Shown here: positions 31,006 to 40,715 of the stretch, piece after piece
Layout: every line of letters starts with the position of its first letter
Numbering within the stretch: the stretch's first letter is position 1
Assembly (NCBI GenBank): GCA_035934385.1
Contig: DASYXY010000074.1
Span: 15,037 to 79,036, forward strand
Direction of reading: 5' to 3'
Length of the DNA: 64,000 nucleotides
Source: CF-118 sp035934385
GTDB lineage: Bacteria; Chloroflexota; Dormibacteria; Dormibacterales; Dormibacteraceae
Notes under the pieces: generated by a model
What the model was told of the DNA's origin: nothing
What the model saw: the letters and a program-made list of their open reading frames with translations, nothing else
Databases searched by the model: none
Position numbers and translations under genes: made by a program

Positions 31006-34000
31006 TCAGATGCACTTGTGGTCGATCAGGGTGATCAGGATGAACCCCACCCCGAGGGCGGCGTCGAGGCCCGCAAGTCCGGCTTCGCCGAGACCAAGCC
31101 ATGGTTGAACCGCGCTGAATGGCGTGCCTGGATCCGCCCCGCCTTCGAAGATGGTGATCACGCAGCACTCCGTAGCCAGGACGTTGACCCCGACGCAGAA
31201 GAATGGGAAGACCGCCGCGGCGAACGAGCACATGACCGCAACCATCGCGACCTGCAGCGCGAAGCTGTCGAAGCCGCTGAGTTTGCATCCCAGGGCCAGG
31301 AAACCGCCGCCGGTACTGTCCAGGAGCACGGCCTTCGCCACGCCCGTGTGTGGGTCGACGACCCACAGGGCATCTGCCGCGCCGTTGGCCGGCACCACCA
31401 GGTGTTGATCCCCTATGTACACCCGCGCGATCGCGTTCCAGGACTGGAGCTTTTCCGCAGGCACGGTCTTGAGCCAGTCATTGAGGTGGCCGTAGTCGTT
31501 GTTTTGGATTCCAACCATCGCCACGCCCGAAAGCCGTGAATAGGCGGTATCGGCGAAGGTCGCCGCTTCGTTCGCGCACTGCGCCACCGAAGTGGCAACC
31601 GCGGCCTTGAAGGCCGCGTGCTTGTCGGTCGTGACGGGCACGAGCTCGTTGGCGCCGACTGCGAGGTCGGCGTGGACCTCGATCGCCGATCCGGTCGGGT
31701 TGCGGCCCTGGATGATCGCCACCCTCATCCCAGGCACGCAATCGGGATCGATCGTGCTCGGGCGCAGCAGAGCGGGCAGCATCACAGGCGTTGACGTGAC
31801 GCCGTTGGGAACAGCCTTCAGGATCTGATCGTGCGACGCCTGACCCCAGATGGGGACCAGCGGCGCAGCGGTGAGAAATGAGGTGATGACGTCGTCGAGC
31901 AGCGCAGCCTGCGTCGGCGTCCCTGGTTCCACGGCGATGGTCGTGATGCCATCCATCGCGGCACGGGTCTCGATCACGGCCGCTGGGTCAGACTGGCCGG
32001 CGATCGGATCGTTGTGGAGCTGGACGCCGGCGATGCGGCGCTGCACATAAACGCTTCCGTACTGGATCGTGATGTACAGGCCGGCAAACGACGGCGGCGG
32101 CACCGGCTGCGCCGGCACCTGGTACGTGACCGTGGCCACGGGCTGTGAATGGCCCGCCAGTCCGATCGTGACGGTGCGCTGCGACGGACCGCTGGTCGGC
32201 GCCTGGTAGCGAATGCGGTAACCGCCACCGATCCACTTCGCCGCCGCGGCGCCGGCCAGGTTCGCGACTTTGCCGGGGGTCGCCGGGTCGCCGATGTCGA
32301 ACTGCTGTCCTCCGCTCAGGGACACGATTTGCTGGCCGTTGCCAGTCTTGTAGTTGCCGACCGGCATGAAATAGACCGGCACCCCCGACGCGACCAGGCG
32401 ACGCTGGTAGTAAGCAGTCCGTACGGAGTTGGGGTCGAGGACGTCGGCATCGCCCACCTCGATAACGGCGCTGATGCGCTGGTCGAGGGCAGCTCCGCCG
32501 ACGCTGCGCCACGGATCGTCAGCGTCGGCGATTCCGCTGAAAGCCGCGAGAAGGCCCGCCTGCGTCGGCGGGGCCCAACTGCCGGCCACAGGTTCGTTGC
32601 CTGGCCTGATGACCTGGACGTCAAACGGAGTCTTGGCCGCCTGCGCCATGATGGCCGACGCCAGCGAGGCGGCGAACGCCTGCTTGGCGGCGTCGTCCTT
32701 GAACGGGGTCGGTTCGGGCAGGCCCTCATAGATGACCAGTACGCGCGCGCGTGGCTGGCTGTCGGCGTTCGAGTACAGCACGAAGCTGTCCACCGCCTTG
32801 CCCTGCTCTTTGATGCTGAAGGCCGGGCCGTCGAGCCCCTCGACGGGGTTGCCGGATCCATCCCTGAGGGCGCACTCGAGATAGACGTCGGGGAACGATC
32901 CGGCCAACACCGTGCCCTGGATCGATTTCACGCTCGCGATGGCGGTTTTCCGGTCCGCCCCAGAAAGGACCTTGATCTGCCCGTAGGGCCCGGTCAGCGT
33001 GTCGGTCGTCGTCGCGCCGCTGGCCACGCTGGTCGGGCCGAGCACGTCGCCGTGAACGGTGATGTACGGGCCCATCGCGATCAAGGAGGCCTGCTTGTCC
33101 TCCGGCAAGGAGTCGTTCTGCAGCCGCAACACGGGGATTCGGACCGGGAGATTGCCGAGGCGCGAGTCCAGAACGGCCTTCGGGCCCTGCGGCGGAATGA
33201 AGCCCAGGAGCAGCTGGTGCCCGAAGACCTGGTCCGCCGGCCAGCTCGCCTTGACAAGATCGATGATCTGCTCGCGCGACGTGGTTGCGCCGAGCGCCGG
33301 ATTGCACAGGGCGGAAACGGTGAAGATCACGGTCGACGTGTCGAACTCGGAGCGTGGGTTCAGGTGTGCAGGCGGCGCGTCGACCACCCCGATGTCGCCC
33401 ATCGCGAAGGCGTATCGCTTCTTGCCACCCTCTTCGAAGACAACAACCGGCACTGCCTGAGGAAGCAGGTCGTCCCGTGTCCGCGCGACCTGCGCTGCCG
33501 TCGGAAGCACGCTCATGATGGCGGTCGCCGGATCGGGTCCGGGGTTGAAGGCGTGCTGGGCCGGGGGAGCGGAGACGCTGGCTTGCTTCAGCAGGGTTCG
33601 TGCAAGGTCGATGCGAGCCTTGTCTGGCGAAAAAGCCGGCGCGGGACGCGGCCTGTACAGGGCAGCCACGTCGACGCTGGACGGGCGGTCCGCCATCTGG
33701 ACCTCGGCCTTGAATCCCGCCTGGTTCAGCAGCTCGGCCAGCACGTCCGCCCGATCGCGCAGGGTGCCGAGTCCGGCCCGAAGCGTGGCGGCCGAGCCCC
33801 AGCGGCGGCTCTGGGTAGCATCGCCCGTCCCGTCCATGACCGGCACGACTGCGATCCGGTCGCGAACGAATTCGACGATCTTCGTCGCATCCCGGGTCGC
33901 AGCGATGTCGGCCGCCCGCTGGGCGAGGTGGTCTGGGCTCGACAGCACGGCCTGATGCAGGAGCCTCAACGCCTGCTCCTCAGGGCTGCTGCCAGGCGGG

Positions 34001-34131
34001 ACCTGAACGGCCGAAGCCGCCTGGCTGGCCTGGCCGAAAGTGCAGGCGTCCAGGTACAGGAGGAGCGACAGCGCGCTCGTGGCGATCACGAACTCGCGGC
34101 GCGACATCCTCGCGTCGAAGATGCCGTCCAT
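31006..34131 (-). CDS. Large Tat-type lipoprotein with degenerate transglutaminase-like region
   Basis: This 1041-residue protein has a Tat signal, MSRREFVIATSALSLLLY, ending in a lipobox at LDAC. The first 130 residues after it resemble a transglutaminase-like domain (SSPDHLAQRAADI then GTLRDRADVLAELLNQAGF), but the usual catalytic Cys position appears to be non-Cys. A middle region has a von Willebrand-like pattern (RARVLVIYEGLPEP, SAVIEVGDADV) and the end contains several hydrophobic segments. No enzyme can be named. The next two reverse-strand genes upstream encode small lipoproteins, and the three may form an envelope cluster. Confidence 0.65.
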   Translation of the reverse strand: MDGIFDARMSRREFVIATSALSLLLYLDACTFGQASQAASAVQVPPGSSPEEQALRLLHQAVLSSPDHLAQRAADIAATRDATKIVEFVRDRIAVVPVMDGTGDATQSRRWGSAATLRAGLGTLRDRADVLAELLNQAGFKAEVQMADRPSSVDVAALYRPRPAPAFSPDKARIDLARTLLKQASVSAPPAQHAFNPGPDPATAIMSVLPTAAQVARTRDDLLPQAVPVVVFEEGGKKRYAFAMGDIGVVDAPPAHLNPRSEFDTSTVIFTVSALCNPALGATTSREQIIDLVKASWPADQVFGHQLLLGFIPPQGPKAVLDSRLGNLPVRIPVLRLQNDSLPEDKQASLIAMGPYITVHGDVLGPTSVASGATTTDTLTGPYGQIKVLSGADRKTAIASVKSIQGTVLAGSFPDVYLECALRDGSGNPVEGLDGPAFSIKEQGKAVDSFVLYSNADSQPRARVLVIYEGLPEPTPFKDDAAKQAFAASLASAIMAQAAKTPFDVQVIRPGNEPVAGSWAPPTQAGLLAAFSGIADADDPWRSVGGAALDQRISAVIEVGDADVLDPNSVRTAYYQRRLVASGVPVYFMPVGNYKTGNGQQIVSLSGGQQFDIGDPATPGKVANLAGAAAAKWIGGGYRIRYQAPTSGPSQRTVTIGLAGHSQPVATVTYQVPAQPVPPPSFAGLYITIQYGSVYVQRRIAGVQLHNDPIAGQSDPAAVIETRAAMDGITTIAVEPGTPTQAALLDDVITSFLTAAPLVPIWGQASHDQILKAVPNGVTSTPVMLPALLRPSTIDPDCVPGMRVAIIQGRNPTGSAIEVHADLAVGANELVPVTTDKHAAFKAAVATSVAQCANEAATFADTAYSRLSGVAMVGIQNNDYGHLNDWLKTVPAEKLQSWNAIARVYIGDQHLVVPANGAADALWVVDPHTGVAKAVLLDSTGGGFLALGCKLSGFDSFALQVAMVAVMCSFAAAVFPFFCVGVNVLATECCVITIFEGGADPGTPFSAVQPWLGLGEAGLAGLDAALGVGFILITLIDHKCI

Positions 34132-34153
34132 GCTCAGCTCGGGAACAGAGCGG

Positions 34154-34699
34154 TCACTTCGAACACGTCCAGCTCACAGTGCCGGACTCATTGCCCTGCG
34201 GGCCGGTCGAACGGCCGCCGCTGTAGTTGGCGAGTGAAGCTTGGCCCGATCCGTCGGCATTCAACGTCTCAGAGGATGTGCCACCGACGAATGTATCCGC
34301 CCCGATCGTGATGCCGGCCAGCAGGGTGTTGCTGTAGGTGCCTGGGCCGTGAAACCTGTCCTTGTTCACTCTGAAGAGGAAGTTCAAGGTCTTGCCGGCA
34401 ATCACGGTGGTTGGGATGGTGTTCGAGCCTGGGCCCTGAACGAACCCCACGCTGTCACCCTTGGCGAACTCCGCGCATGACGAGTAGCCCGTGCCGCTGT
34501 CGATGTCGACGAACGAGCCCTGCACGTTGTCCAGGCCGGTGAGGTTGATCTGAACATGGAAGAGGACGCATGGCTCGTTGCACTTGCCGGCGTTCGACGC
34601 GCCGCCCGAGGACGTGTTCGCGGTGGGGTTGCTTGAGGTGCAGCCCGCCAGCATCGCGACGGCCACGATCATCGGCGCGAGTCGCCCGAGCCAGGTCAT
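34154..34699 (-). CDS. Small lipoprotein, hypothetical
   Basis: This 181-residue protein has a lipoprotein signal, LAPMIVAVAMLAGCTSS, and a Cys pair (KCNEPC) after it. The mature part is beta-rich and contains NVQGSFVDID and FVGGTSSETL. No family is recognised. The ATG overlaps the stop of the upstream lipoprotein (ATGA). Frames running upstream of 34699 are not supported. Confidence 0.65.
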   Translation of the reverse strand: MTWLGRLAPMIVAVAMLAGCTSSNPTANTSSGGASNAGKCNEPCVLFHVQINLTGLDNVQGSFVDIDSGTGYSSCAEFAKGDSVGFVQGPGSNTIPTTVIAGKTLNFLFRVNKDRFHGPGTYSNTLLAGITIGADTFVGGTSSETLNADGSGQASLANYSGGRSTGPQGNESGTVSWTCSK

Positions 34700-35319
34700 G
34701 GCAGGCGTCCCAGCGAGGTCTGGCCCTGAGCCTCCATGGCGGCGAGGGCCGGCGGGGTGTGGTCCACGACGATGTCGACAATGGCGACGAAATAAACGCC
34801 CTTGAGGAAGTACAGCGCGGTGCCGGCGAGGGTGTGTCCACTGATCGTCCCGCTGAACGTCCCTGACGCTGCGCGGTCCGCCCCGGCCAGAGTGGTGTCC
34901 GAGACGTTGGCGGTGAAGGTGAGTCCCGGAGTCGCCGCCCCCTTCTGCAGCTCGCTGGTGACCTGGGCCTTCTCTTGGTCCCACTGCGATTGCGCGACCG
35001 TCGCGCTCGTGGCTGTGGCCACCAGGACCTCGAAGACGTTCAGGGTCTGCGCGCCGTACACGCAGAGCTTGGCGCCGCCCGACGTGGTCTCCTGCTTGCT
35101 CGATGCGTACGTCGTGCCGGCGAGCGTCGACGCCTCGCTTTGGGTCAACACCTGGCATGGATCGACTGCGGTCGGGGTACCGGCCGCTGACGGCGACGCC
35201 TTGGCAAGGGGTGAGGCCGCCGGCGTGGGCGAGGTGCTGACTGTGGTGCTCGAGCTGGCGCAGGCGGTGAGCGCTAGGAAGGCCAGGCTCGCGGCCAGGC
35301 CGACAGACTTTCGATTCAT
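34696..35319 (-). CDS. DUF3558-like lipoprotein
   Basis: This 207-residue lipoprotein begins MNRKSVGLAASLAFLALTAC with a lipobox, then a Ser/Thr/Pro linker and DPCQVLTQSEASTLAG, a motif seen in DUF3558 lipoproteins. Cys54 and Cys86 may pair. GGAGGAG lies 9 nt before the ATG. It is divergent from the LuxR-type gene and coupled to the next lipoprotein. Confidence 0.7.
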   Translation of the reverse strand: MNRKSVGLAASLAFLALTACASSSTTVSTSPTPAASPLAKASPSAAGTPTAVDPCQVLTQSEASTLAGTTYASSKQETTSGGAKLCVYGAQTLNVFEVLVATATSATVAQSQWDQEKAQVTSELQKGAATPGLTFTANVSDTTLAGADRAASGTFSGTISGHTLAGTALYFLKGVYFVAIVDIVVDHTPPALAAMEAQGQTSLGRLP

Positions 35320-35410
35320 TTGACGGATCTCCTCCTCGCGTGGTTGAACTGGTGGAGAAGCTAGGGCTCGCCAAGCAGATCCCGCATCGGGAGGCTCCCT
35401 ACGTTTTCAT

Positions 35411-38248
35411 GTGTTCCTCCCGCGCGACCCGCTCGGGCATGGGTCACAATGCGGGGTCGATCCAGGGAGTTGTGAGCTGAAACTCGCGGGCCGCGAATCG
35501 GATCTAGCCAGGGTGTCGGAGCTTTTCTCGGGCGCTCCCAAGGCGCCCTGCGGTCTCGTGTTGTCGGGGCCGGCCGGGATCGGGAAGAGCGAGATCTGGC
35601 GCGCGGCAGTGCGCCAGGCCGAGGCGGACGGTTTCCGCGTGCTGACGGCGCGCCCGGTCGAGGTTGAGGCCGGTTTTTCCTTCTCCGCGTTGGGCGATCT
35701 GCTGGCGGATGCGCTCGACCCCGTCCTGCCCGCGCTGGCCCCTCCTCAAAGGCGGGCGTTGGAGGTCGCGCTGCTGCGGGTCGAGAACGACGAGCCGGTC
35801 GAGCCACGTGCGATTGGGGTGGCGCTGTTCAACGTCCTTCTGGTGCTGGCGGCGTCATCGCCGGTCCTGATCGCTATCGATGACGTCCAGTGGCTGGACG
35901 GGCCCAGCCAGAGCGTCCTCGAGTACACGGTGCGCCGCCTCAAGTCCGAGCCGGTCGCGATCCTGGTCACCACGCGCGATGACGCTCCCGCGAAGGAGGT
36001 TCCGGTCCTTCGCGCTCTGCCGTCGGAAGCCGCGGGGAGCCTCCGCCTCCAGCCACTGAGCATCGGCGCGCTCCATCGCATCCTTCACGAGCGAAGCCGC
36101 AGCGACCTGCACCGGTACACGGTGCTGAGGATCCACGAGGCATCGGCCGGCAATCCCATGCTGGCCCTGGAGATCGCGGCCATGCTCGAAGCCGACGGCA
36201 TCACGCCAAGTCCCGGCCAGCCGCTGCCCGTGCCCGTGAGCATGCAGGAGGTTCTCGAACGCCGAGTCTCGACGGTCAGTTCGCAAGCCGGCGACCTCCT
36301 CGCCGTCGCCGCATCACTGGCCCAACCCACCATCGAGCTCCTTTCGCGGGTGTCGAGGACGAATCCAGTCGGTGCCCTGACCGAAGCATCTCGGGCCGGC
36401 CTCATCGCCATCCGAGACAACCGCGTGGAGTTCACGCATCCGCTCTTGAGGTTCGTGATCGCGACATCGCTCGCGCCGGCTCGCCGGCGGCGTCTCCACG
36501 TTCGTTTGGCCGCGGTCGTCGACAACGCCGAGGAACGCGCACGACACCTGGCGCTGTCGGTGGATCGCCCCAATGAGAGCGTGGCGGCCGAGCTGGAGGT
36601 GGCGGCGAAACAGGCGATCGCGCGCGGAGCCGCCATCGCCGCAGCTGAGCTGTTGGAGCAGGCGTCGGCCCTGACCCCTGCTGATCGCCCCGTGGAGTCG
36701 GCGCGCAGGCGCATGGCCGCCGGCGAGGCCTATTACTACGCCGGCGACGGCGCCCGCGCCGCCAACGTGTTGCAGCAGCTTCTGGACGTGGCGATGCCGT
36801 CTGCCCTCAGGTCCCAAGCGCTCTGCAGGCTGGGCCTGGTCCGCTGCTTCACGGACAGCGTGATCGAGTCGGTCCCACTACTCGAGCAGGCTGTCCAACT
36901 GGCCGGCGACGACGCGGGCTTGCGCGTCAGCGCGCTGCTGCCCCTGGCGCTGGCCAAAGCCGCGCTGCTCCGGGTCGACGAGGTTCGAGCGCACGTCGAG
37001 GAAGCGCTGACGGTGGCGCAGAACGGCGGCGACGAAACGGGCGCCACCGAAGCCATGTCTCAGGCAGCGTTCTGGCGGTTCGAGATGACCAATCAGCCGT
37101 ACGCGTCCCTTCTCGCAGAGGCCCGGGAGCGAGCCCGGACAGATCCCGCGGTGAGGCTTACCTTTGGCCCCGACTTCTGGGCCGGCCGGCTTCTGAGGTG
37201 CACCGACGACCTCGCCGGCGCCAGGTCCGCGGCCGGCCGGGTTCACGCCATGGCCGACGAGCGCGGGGACGCCGAGTCGCTGATCAGCATCAACAACCTG
37301 CTGGCTGAGATCGAGCTGGCCGGGGGCGACTGGCAGGCCGCGCTCCGCTACGCCAACGAAAGCATCGAGCTCTCGACGAGCGGGGGCTGGGAATCGTACG
37401 GGACATTGGGATACGCGATCAGGGCGCTTACGGAAGCGCATCTCGGCCTGGTCGACTCCGCCACGGAAACGGTCGCGGCCGGCTGGCGGGTCATGGAGAA
37501 GACCGGTTTCTTTGCCGCCACGTTGTACTTCCGCTGGGCGCTCGGTCTGCTGGCCCTGTCCCGGCGCGACGCGGCCGGCGCCGATGCCCAGCTCGGCGAT
37601 CTTTCCGCGATGTTCGTCGCTTACGGCGTGCTCGAGCCAGGCGAGGGGCTCTGGCTGATGGACGAGGCCGAGGCCCTGGTCGCGCTTGGACGCGTGCCCG
37701 AAGCTCAGGCCATGGCCGACGCCTACCTGGCGGCGGCGCGAAGTCGAGACCGTCGGTGGTGTCTTGCCGCCGGGTTGCGCACTCGCGCTCTGGCGCTCGG
37801 CGCGATGGGCGACCTCGAAGCTGCTCTACGCGACTCGAAGCAGGCGGTGGAGCTCGCCGAGCCAGGCGGGCGGCCGTTTGAGCTGGCGCGCTGCCTTCTG
37901 ACCAGAGGAGTCATCGAACGGCGGTCCAAAAACCGGACGGCATCCCGGCAGACACTCGGCCACGCCGCCGATATTTTCAGCAGGCTCGGGGCCCCCCTAT
38001 GGTTGGCGCGCGCGCAAGACGAGCTGGGCCGGACTGGCGCGAGGCAGCACGGTCCCGACGACTTGAGCGCGACCGAGCAGCGCGTGGCGATCATGGCTTC
38101 GAACGGCAGCACCAACCCCGAGATCGCCTCGGCTCTCTTCATGAGCCGCAAGACCGTGGAGGCAAACCTGGCTCGCGCGTATCGCAAGCTGGGTATCCGG
38201 ACGAGGATGGCGCTGCGAGACGCCCTGGCCGGCAGGCCCGCTGATTAG
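35411..38248 (+). CDS. LuxR-family large ATPase regulator (LAL type)
   Basis: This 945-residue regulator binds ATP and DNA. Walker A is GPAGIGKS (residues 53-60), Walker B is VLIAIDDVQWLD (about 150), and a long TPR-like region follows. The C-terminal LuxR HTH is LSATEQRVAIMASNGSTNPE then IASALFMSRKTVEANLARAY. Such regulators activate catabolic or secondary-metabolism genes in response to an inducer. The GTG at 35411 is 5 nt after TACGTT; a CTG at 35477 with GGGAG upstream is another possible start. The stop codon lies inside one of two TTAGGGA repeats. Confidence 0.85.
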   Translation: MFLPRDPLGHGSQCGVDPGSCELKLAGRESDLARVSELFSGAPKAPCGLVLSGPAGIGKSEIWRAAVRQAEADGFRVLTARPVEVEAGFSFSALGDLLADALDPVLPALAPPQRRALEVALLRVENDEPVEPRAIGVALFNVLLVLAASSPVLIAIDDVQWLDGPSQSVLEYTVRRLKSEPVAILVTTRDDAPAKEVPVLRALPSEAAGSLRLQPLSIGALHRILHERSRSDLHRYTVLRIHEASAGNPMLALEIAAMLEADGITPSPGQPLPVPVSMQEVLERRVSTVSSQAGDLLAVAASLAQPTIELLSRVSRTNPVGALTEASRAGLIAIRDNRVEFTHPLLRFVIATSLAPARRRRLHVRLAAVVDNAEERARHLALSVDRPNESVAAELEVAAKQAIARGAAIAAAELLEQASALTPADRPVESARRRMAAGEAYYYAGDGARAANVLQQLLDVAMPSALRSQALCRLGLVRCFTDSVIESVPLLEQAVQLAGDDAGLRVSALLPLALAKAALLRVDEVRAHVEEALTVAQNGGDETGATEAMSQAAFWRFEMTNQPYASLLAEARERARTDPAVRLTFGPDFWAGRLLRCTDDLAGARSAAGRVHAMADERGDAESLISINNLLAEIELAGGDWQAALRYANESIELSTSGGWESYGTLGYAIRALTEAHLGLVDSATETVAAGWRVMEKTGFFAATLYFRWALGLLALSRRDAAGADAQLGDLSAMFVAYGVLEPGEGLWLMDEAEALVALGRVPEAQAMADAYLAAARSRDRRWCLAAGLRTRALALGAMGDLEAALRDSKQAVELAEPGGRPFELARCLLTRGVIERRSKNRTASRQTLGHAADIFSRLGAPLWLARAQDELGRTGARQHGPDDLSATEQRVAIMASNGSTNPEIASALFMSRKTVEANLARAYRKLGIRTRMALRDALAGRPAD

Positions 38249-38323
38249 GGACCCTGCTGCCGCCAGTTAGGGAGTTCCCCGATGCGCGTGCGATCGGCGA
38301 GGCCGTAGCTTCGAACAACAGAT

Positions 38324-38614
38324 ATGACCGCCCTGGCCCGCTTGCACCTGTTCCTCGTCGAGCGATATGTCGCCAGTCCGGCCGAGGAGAAGTTGGCCGG
38401 CATCTCGAGCCGGCTGCGCAAAGCGGCAAGTGAGCTGGCGGTGGAGGGCATCGATTTGCACTACCTGCAGTCGATAGTGCTCGATGGTGAGGAAAGCTGC
38501 ATGTGCCTCTTCGAAGCCCCGTCCGAGGCTGAGGTGCGAATGGTCAACGAGCGCGCCGGGCTGGCGTACCTGCGCATCGTGGCGGTGACGGCCGCCTCGG
38601 GAGACGCTCCCTAA
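38324..38614 (+). CDS. DUF4242-like small protein
   Basis: This 96-residue protein has the ferredoxin-like DUF4242 pattern: LHLFLVERYV at the start, YLQSIVLDGEESCMCLFEAPSE, and ERAGL-YLRIV. Proteins of this family in streptomycetes bind nickel; the metal ligands cannot be proven here. It starts 75 bp after the LuxR-type gene and may be its target. Confidence 0.65.
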   Translation: MTALARLHLFLVERYVASPAEEKLAGISSRLRKAASELAVEGIDLHYLQSIVLDGEESCMCLFEAPSEAEVRMVNERAGLAYLRIVAVTAASGDAP

Positions 38615-38681
38615 CCAGGTGCTTGCCGCTCAGTAGTACGGTTTAGGCCCGCTCGCGCCTCAGTTGCTGTTCGGGAGTGTG

Positions 38682-39878
38682 ATGACCAGCGGAACCGAGC
38701 CGTCGCGTAAACCGGTCGCCCCGTACATGGCCGTGGGGCTCTCGACGATCGTCTACGGGGTCGCCGAGCGCAGACACATAAAGGTCAACCTCGACACCAT
38801 CGAGGACAACTTCCACGCTGCCATGTCGATGGTCAACATCAACATGCCGGTCAAGCTCGTTGTGCTGGCCGAGGGTGCGCTCACGGGTTTCACCGACGAG
38901 GCTTTCGACCTCCCGCACGTGCTGGCCGCTCGCGAGCTGTTCATAGAGATTCCAGGGCCCGAGACCGAGCGTCTCGCGGCCCTCGCGCGCCAGTACGAGA
39001 CGTACGTGGTGGTGCAGTGCAAGGCGCGTTGGCCGGAGGTGATGAAGGATCGGTTCTTCAACACGATGTTCGTGATCTCGCCCAAGGGCGAGGTCGTGCA
39101 TAAGGCGGCCAAGAACCACGTCTGGTGCCGCGAGCGTTCGTGCACCCCGCACGACGTCTACAGGCGCTGGGTGGATGTGTTCGGCGACGGAATCGAAGCC
39201 TTCTTCCCGGTGCTGCGAACCGAGGACATCGGCAACATCGGCACCATCTGCTGCAGCGACGGGGAGTATCCCGAAGCCGTCAGGGCGCTCGCTTTCAACG
39301 GCGCCGAAGTCGTATACCGGCCGTCTGAGGCGATGCCGATGACCGGCAACTCGTATCCCGGTGGGGGCGGATGGATGACGCAGAACCGCGGTCACGCGCA
39401 GTTCAACAGCCTCTACATGATCTGTCCGAACGTCGGACCGGTTTATCTGCATCCGAAGATGCGCAACCCGGTCGACATCGCCGGCGGCAACTCGCACATC
39501 GTCGACTACATGGGCAACGTCATGTCCTATTCGGCTTCGGGCGCGAACACCATGGTCGCCGCGGTACTCGACATCGAGGCGTTGAGAAACTTCCGAACCA
39601 TGAATCTCAACTCCAACTGGATGAAGGACCTGCGCACCGAGGTGTTCCGGCGCATGTACGAGCAGCCGATCCACCCAGCGAACCTATGGCTGGAGCAGGA
39701 GCCGTTCATGCACGAAGAGGTCGACGAGCTCTATCGCGCGAACATCCAGACCCTGATCGACCGCGGCACCTACACACCGCCCGCCGTGAAGCACTCAGGC
39801 GTCCGCTACCAGGGCAGCGCGACCAATGCCGAGCAGTGGGCGGAGATCAAACACTTCTGGGACGGCTGGGGCGAATAG
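38682..39878 (+). CDS. Nitrilase-superfamily amidohydrolase
   Basis: This 398-residue enzyme belongs to the carbon-nitrogen hydrolase superfamily. The Glu-Lys-Cys triad is visible: Glu64 in VVLAEGAL, Lys144 in AAKNHVW (or Lys141), and Cys191 in TICCSDGEYPE. The sequence resembles the aliphatic amidase/formamidase branch, which it exceeds in length by an extended C-terminus. It probably acts on short amides or nitriles in the cytoplasm; the substrate is not shown. The ATG at 38682 has GGGAG upstream. A pseudogene overlaps the 3' end on the other strand. Confidence 0.8.
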   Translation: MTSGTEPSRKPVAPYMAVGLSTIVYGVAERRHIKVNLDTIEDNFHAAMSMVNINMPVKLVVLAEGALTGFTDEAFDLPHVLAARELFIEIPGPETERLAALARQYETYVVVQCKARWPEVMKDRFFNTMFVISPKGEVVHKAAKNHVWCRERSCTPHDVYRRWVDVFGDGIEAFFPVLRTEDIGNIGTICCSDGEYPEAVRALAFNGAEVVYRPSEAMPMTGNSYPGGGGWMTQNRGHAQFNSLYMICPNVGPVYLHPKMRNPVDIAGGNSHIVDYMGNVMSYSASGANTMVAAVLDIEALRNFRTMNLNSNWMKDLRTEVFRRMYEQPIHPANLWLEQEPFMHEEVDELYRANIQTLIDRGTYTPPAVKHSGVRYQGSATNAEQWAEIKHFWDGWGE

Positions 39879-40108
39879 CGCGAGCCTGTCGGCGGCCGGA
39901 GTATCGCTCCTCTAGATCCATTCGCTCGGCGATGTACGCGGCGTCCTCCCCCACTCCGGACAGTAGGCCTGACTTGATGGTGTGCATCCAGTGGAGGCCA
40001 ATGAAGTACAGGCCCTGCACTGGGGTCACCCCGCTGCCGCAGCACCGCGCTCATCGCGAGTCCGGCTTGGCCGGCGCCTATGACGACGGTGTCGTGGTCC
40101 TCTCGCAT
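39847..40108 (-). pseudogene. Internally deleted flavin-containing monooxygenase
   Basis: Only the two ends of a FAD-dependent monooxygenase remain. The N-terminus, MREDHDTVVIGAGQAGLAMS, with the dinucleotide-binding GAGQAG, runs to about residue 26. A different frame then reads PVQGLYFIGLHWMHTIKSG and GVGEDAAYIAERM, a typical C-terminal segment of the family. Members normally have roughly 350-400 residues between these segments. The loss of the middle and change of frame make the gene non-functional. Confidence 0.75.
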
Positions 40109-40230
40109 TCGCGAACCTGAGCGGGCCGACTAGATATCGGAGAGCGCCAACGCATTGGTCAGGCTAGGTGTAACAGGTGGGTCGCTTCGAAGTGACACGC
40201 CTGTGTCTCCTTTCGTCTGCTCCCTCCCAG

Positions 40231-40521
40231 GCTATTTCAGCGGGACGGTCACGGCGATGAGCGCCAAAACAGTCGCGAGAAAACTGCCGCCGATACCGAG
40301 ACAACCGTGTACGCCGTGACTGACAGCCCCATGAATCGCCGGGTCGGGGCACGGAGCCGAAGGACTGGCAGGAAGAGCAGAGAGGAAGCGCCCGCCCCAA
40401 ACAGAAAGCCACTCACGGCTAGCAACTGCCCTTGCGATCCTTGCCAATTGCCCAGCGCAAAAACTGCCCATCCGATGCCCGCGAGCAAAGGGAAATAGCT
40501 CAACGCGGACCAAGCGATCAC
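40231..40521 (-). pseudogene. Small three/four-helix membrane protein with probable frameshift
   Basis: The frame from GTG 40521 encodes hydrophobic segments (PLLAGIGWAVFALGNW, LLAVSGFLFGAGASSLLFL, TAYTVVSVSAAVF) and stops at 40249 with a polar tail. In the next frame the same DNA reads FLATVLALIAVTVPLK, a good last helix, ending at a TAG just after 40232. A frameshift near 40280 would join the two. It may be a true mutation or an assembly error. No family is recognised. Confidence 0.45.
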
Positions 40522-40715
40522 GGGCTGGTCATCCCCAGTGCGGGCCCTGTGGCCTGTGAGTTGCTCGCCGCGCGCTCATTTCTCGAAGACGCCGATGAGA
40601 ATTCTGCATTAACTCCGACATGGGCCCGCAACTTATGACTGTTCCCTGCGTCACAGACTCGGCGCGGCACCGGCGCGATGATCTGAGACCAACAACGACA
40701 AACGGAGGCAACGGC

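Noticed and set aside
32149..34311. 720-codon forward frame opposite the Tat lipoprotein
   Set aside because: The reverse-strand gene has a Tat signal and coherent protein features; the forward frame does not.
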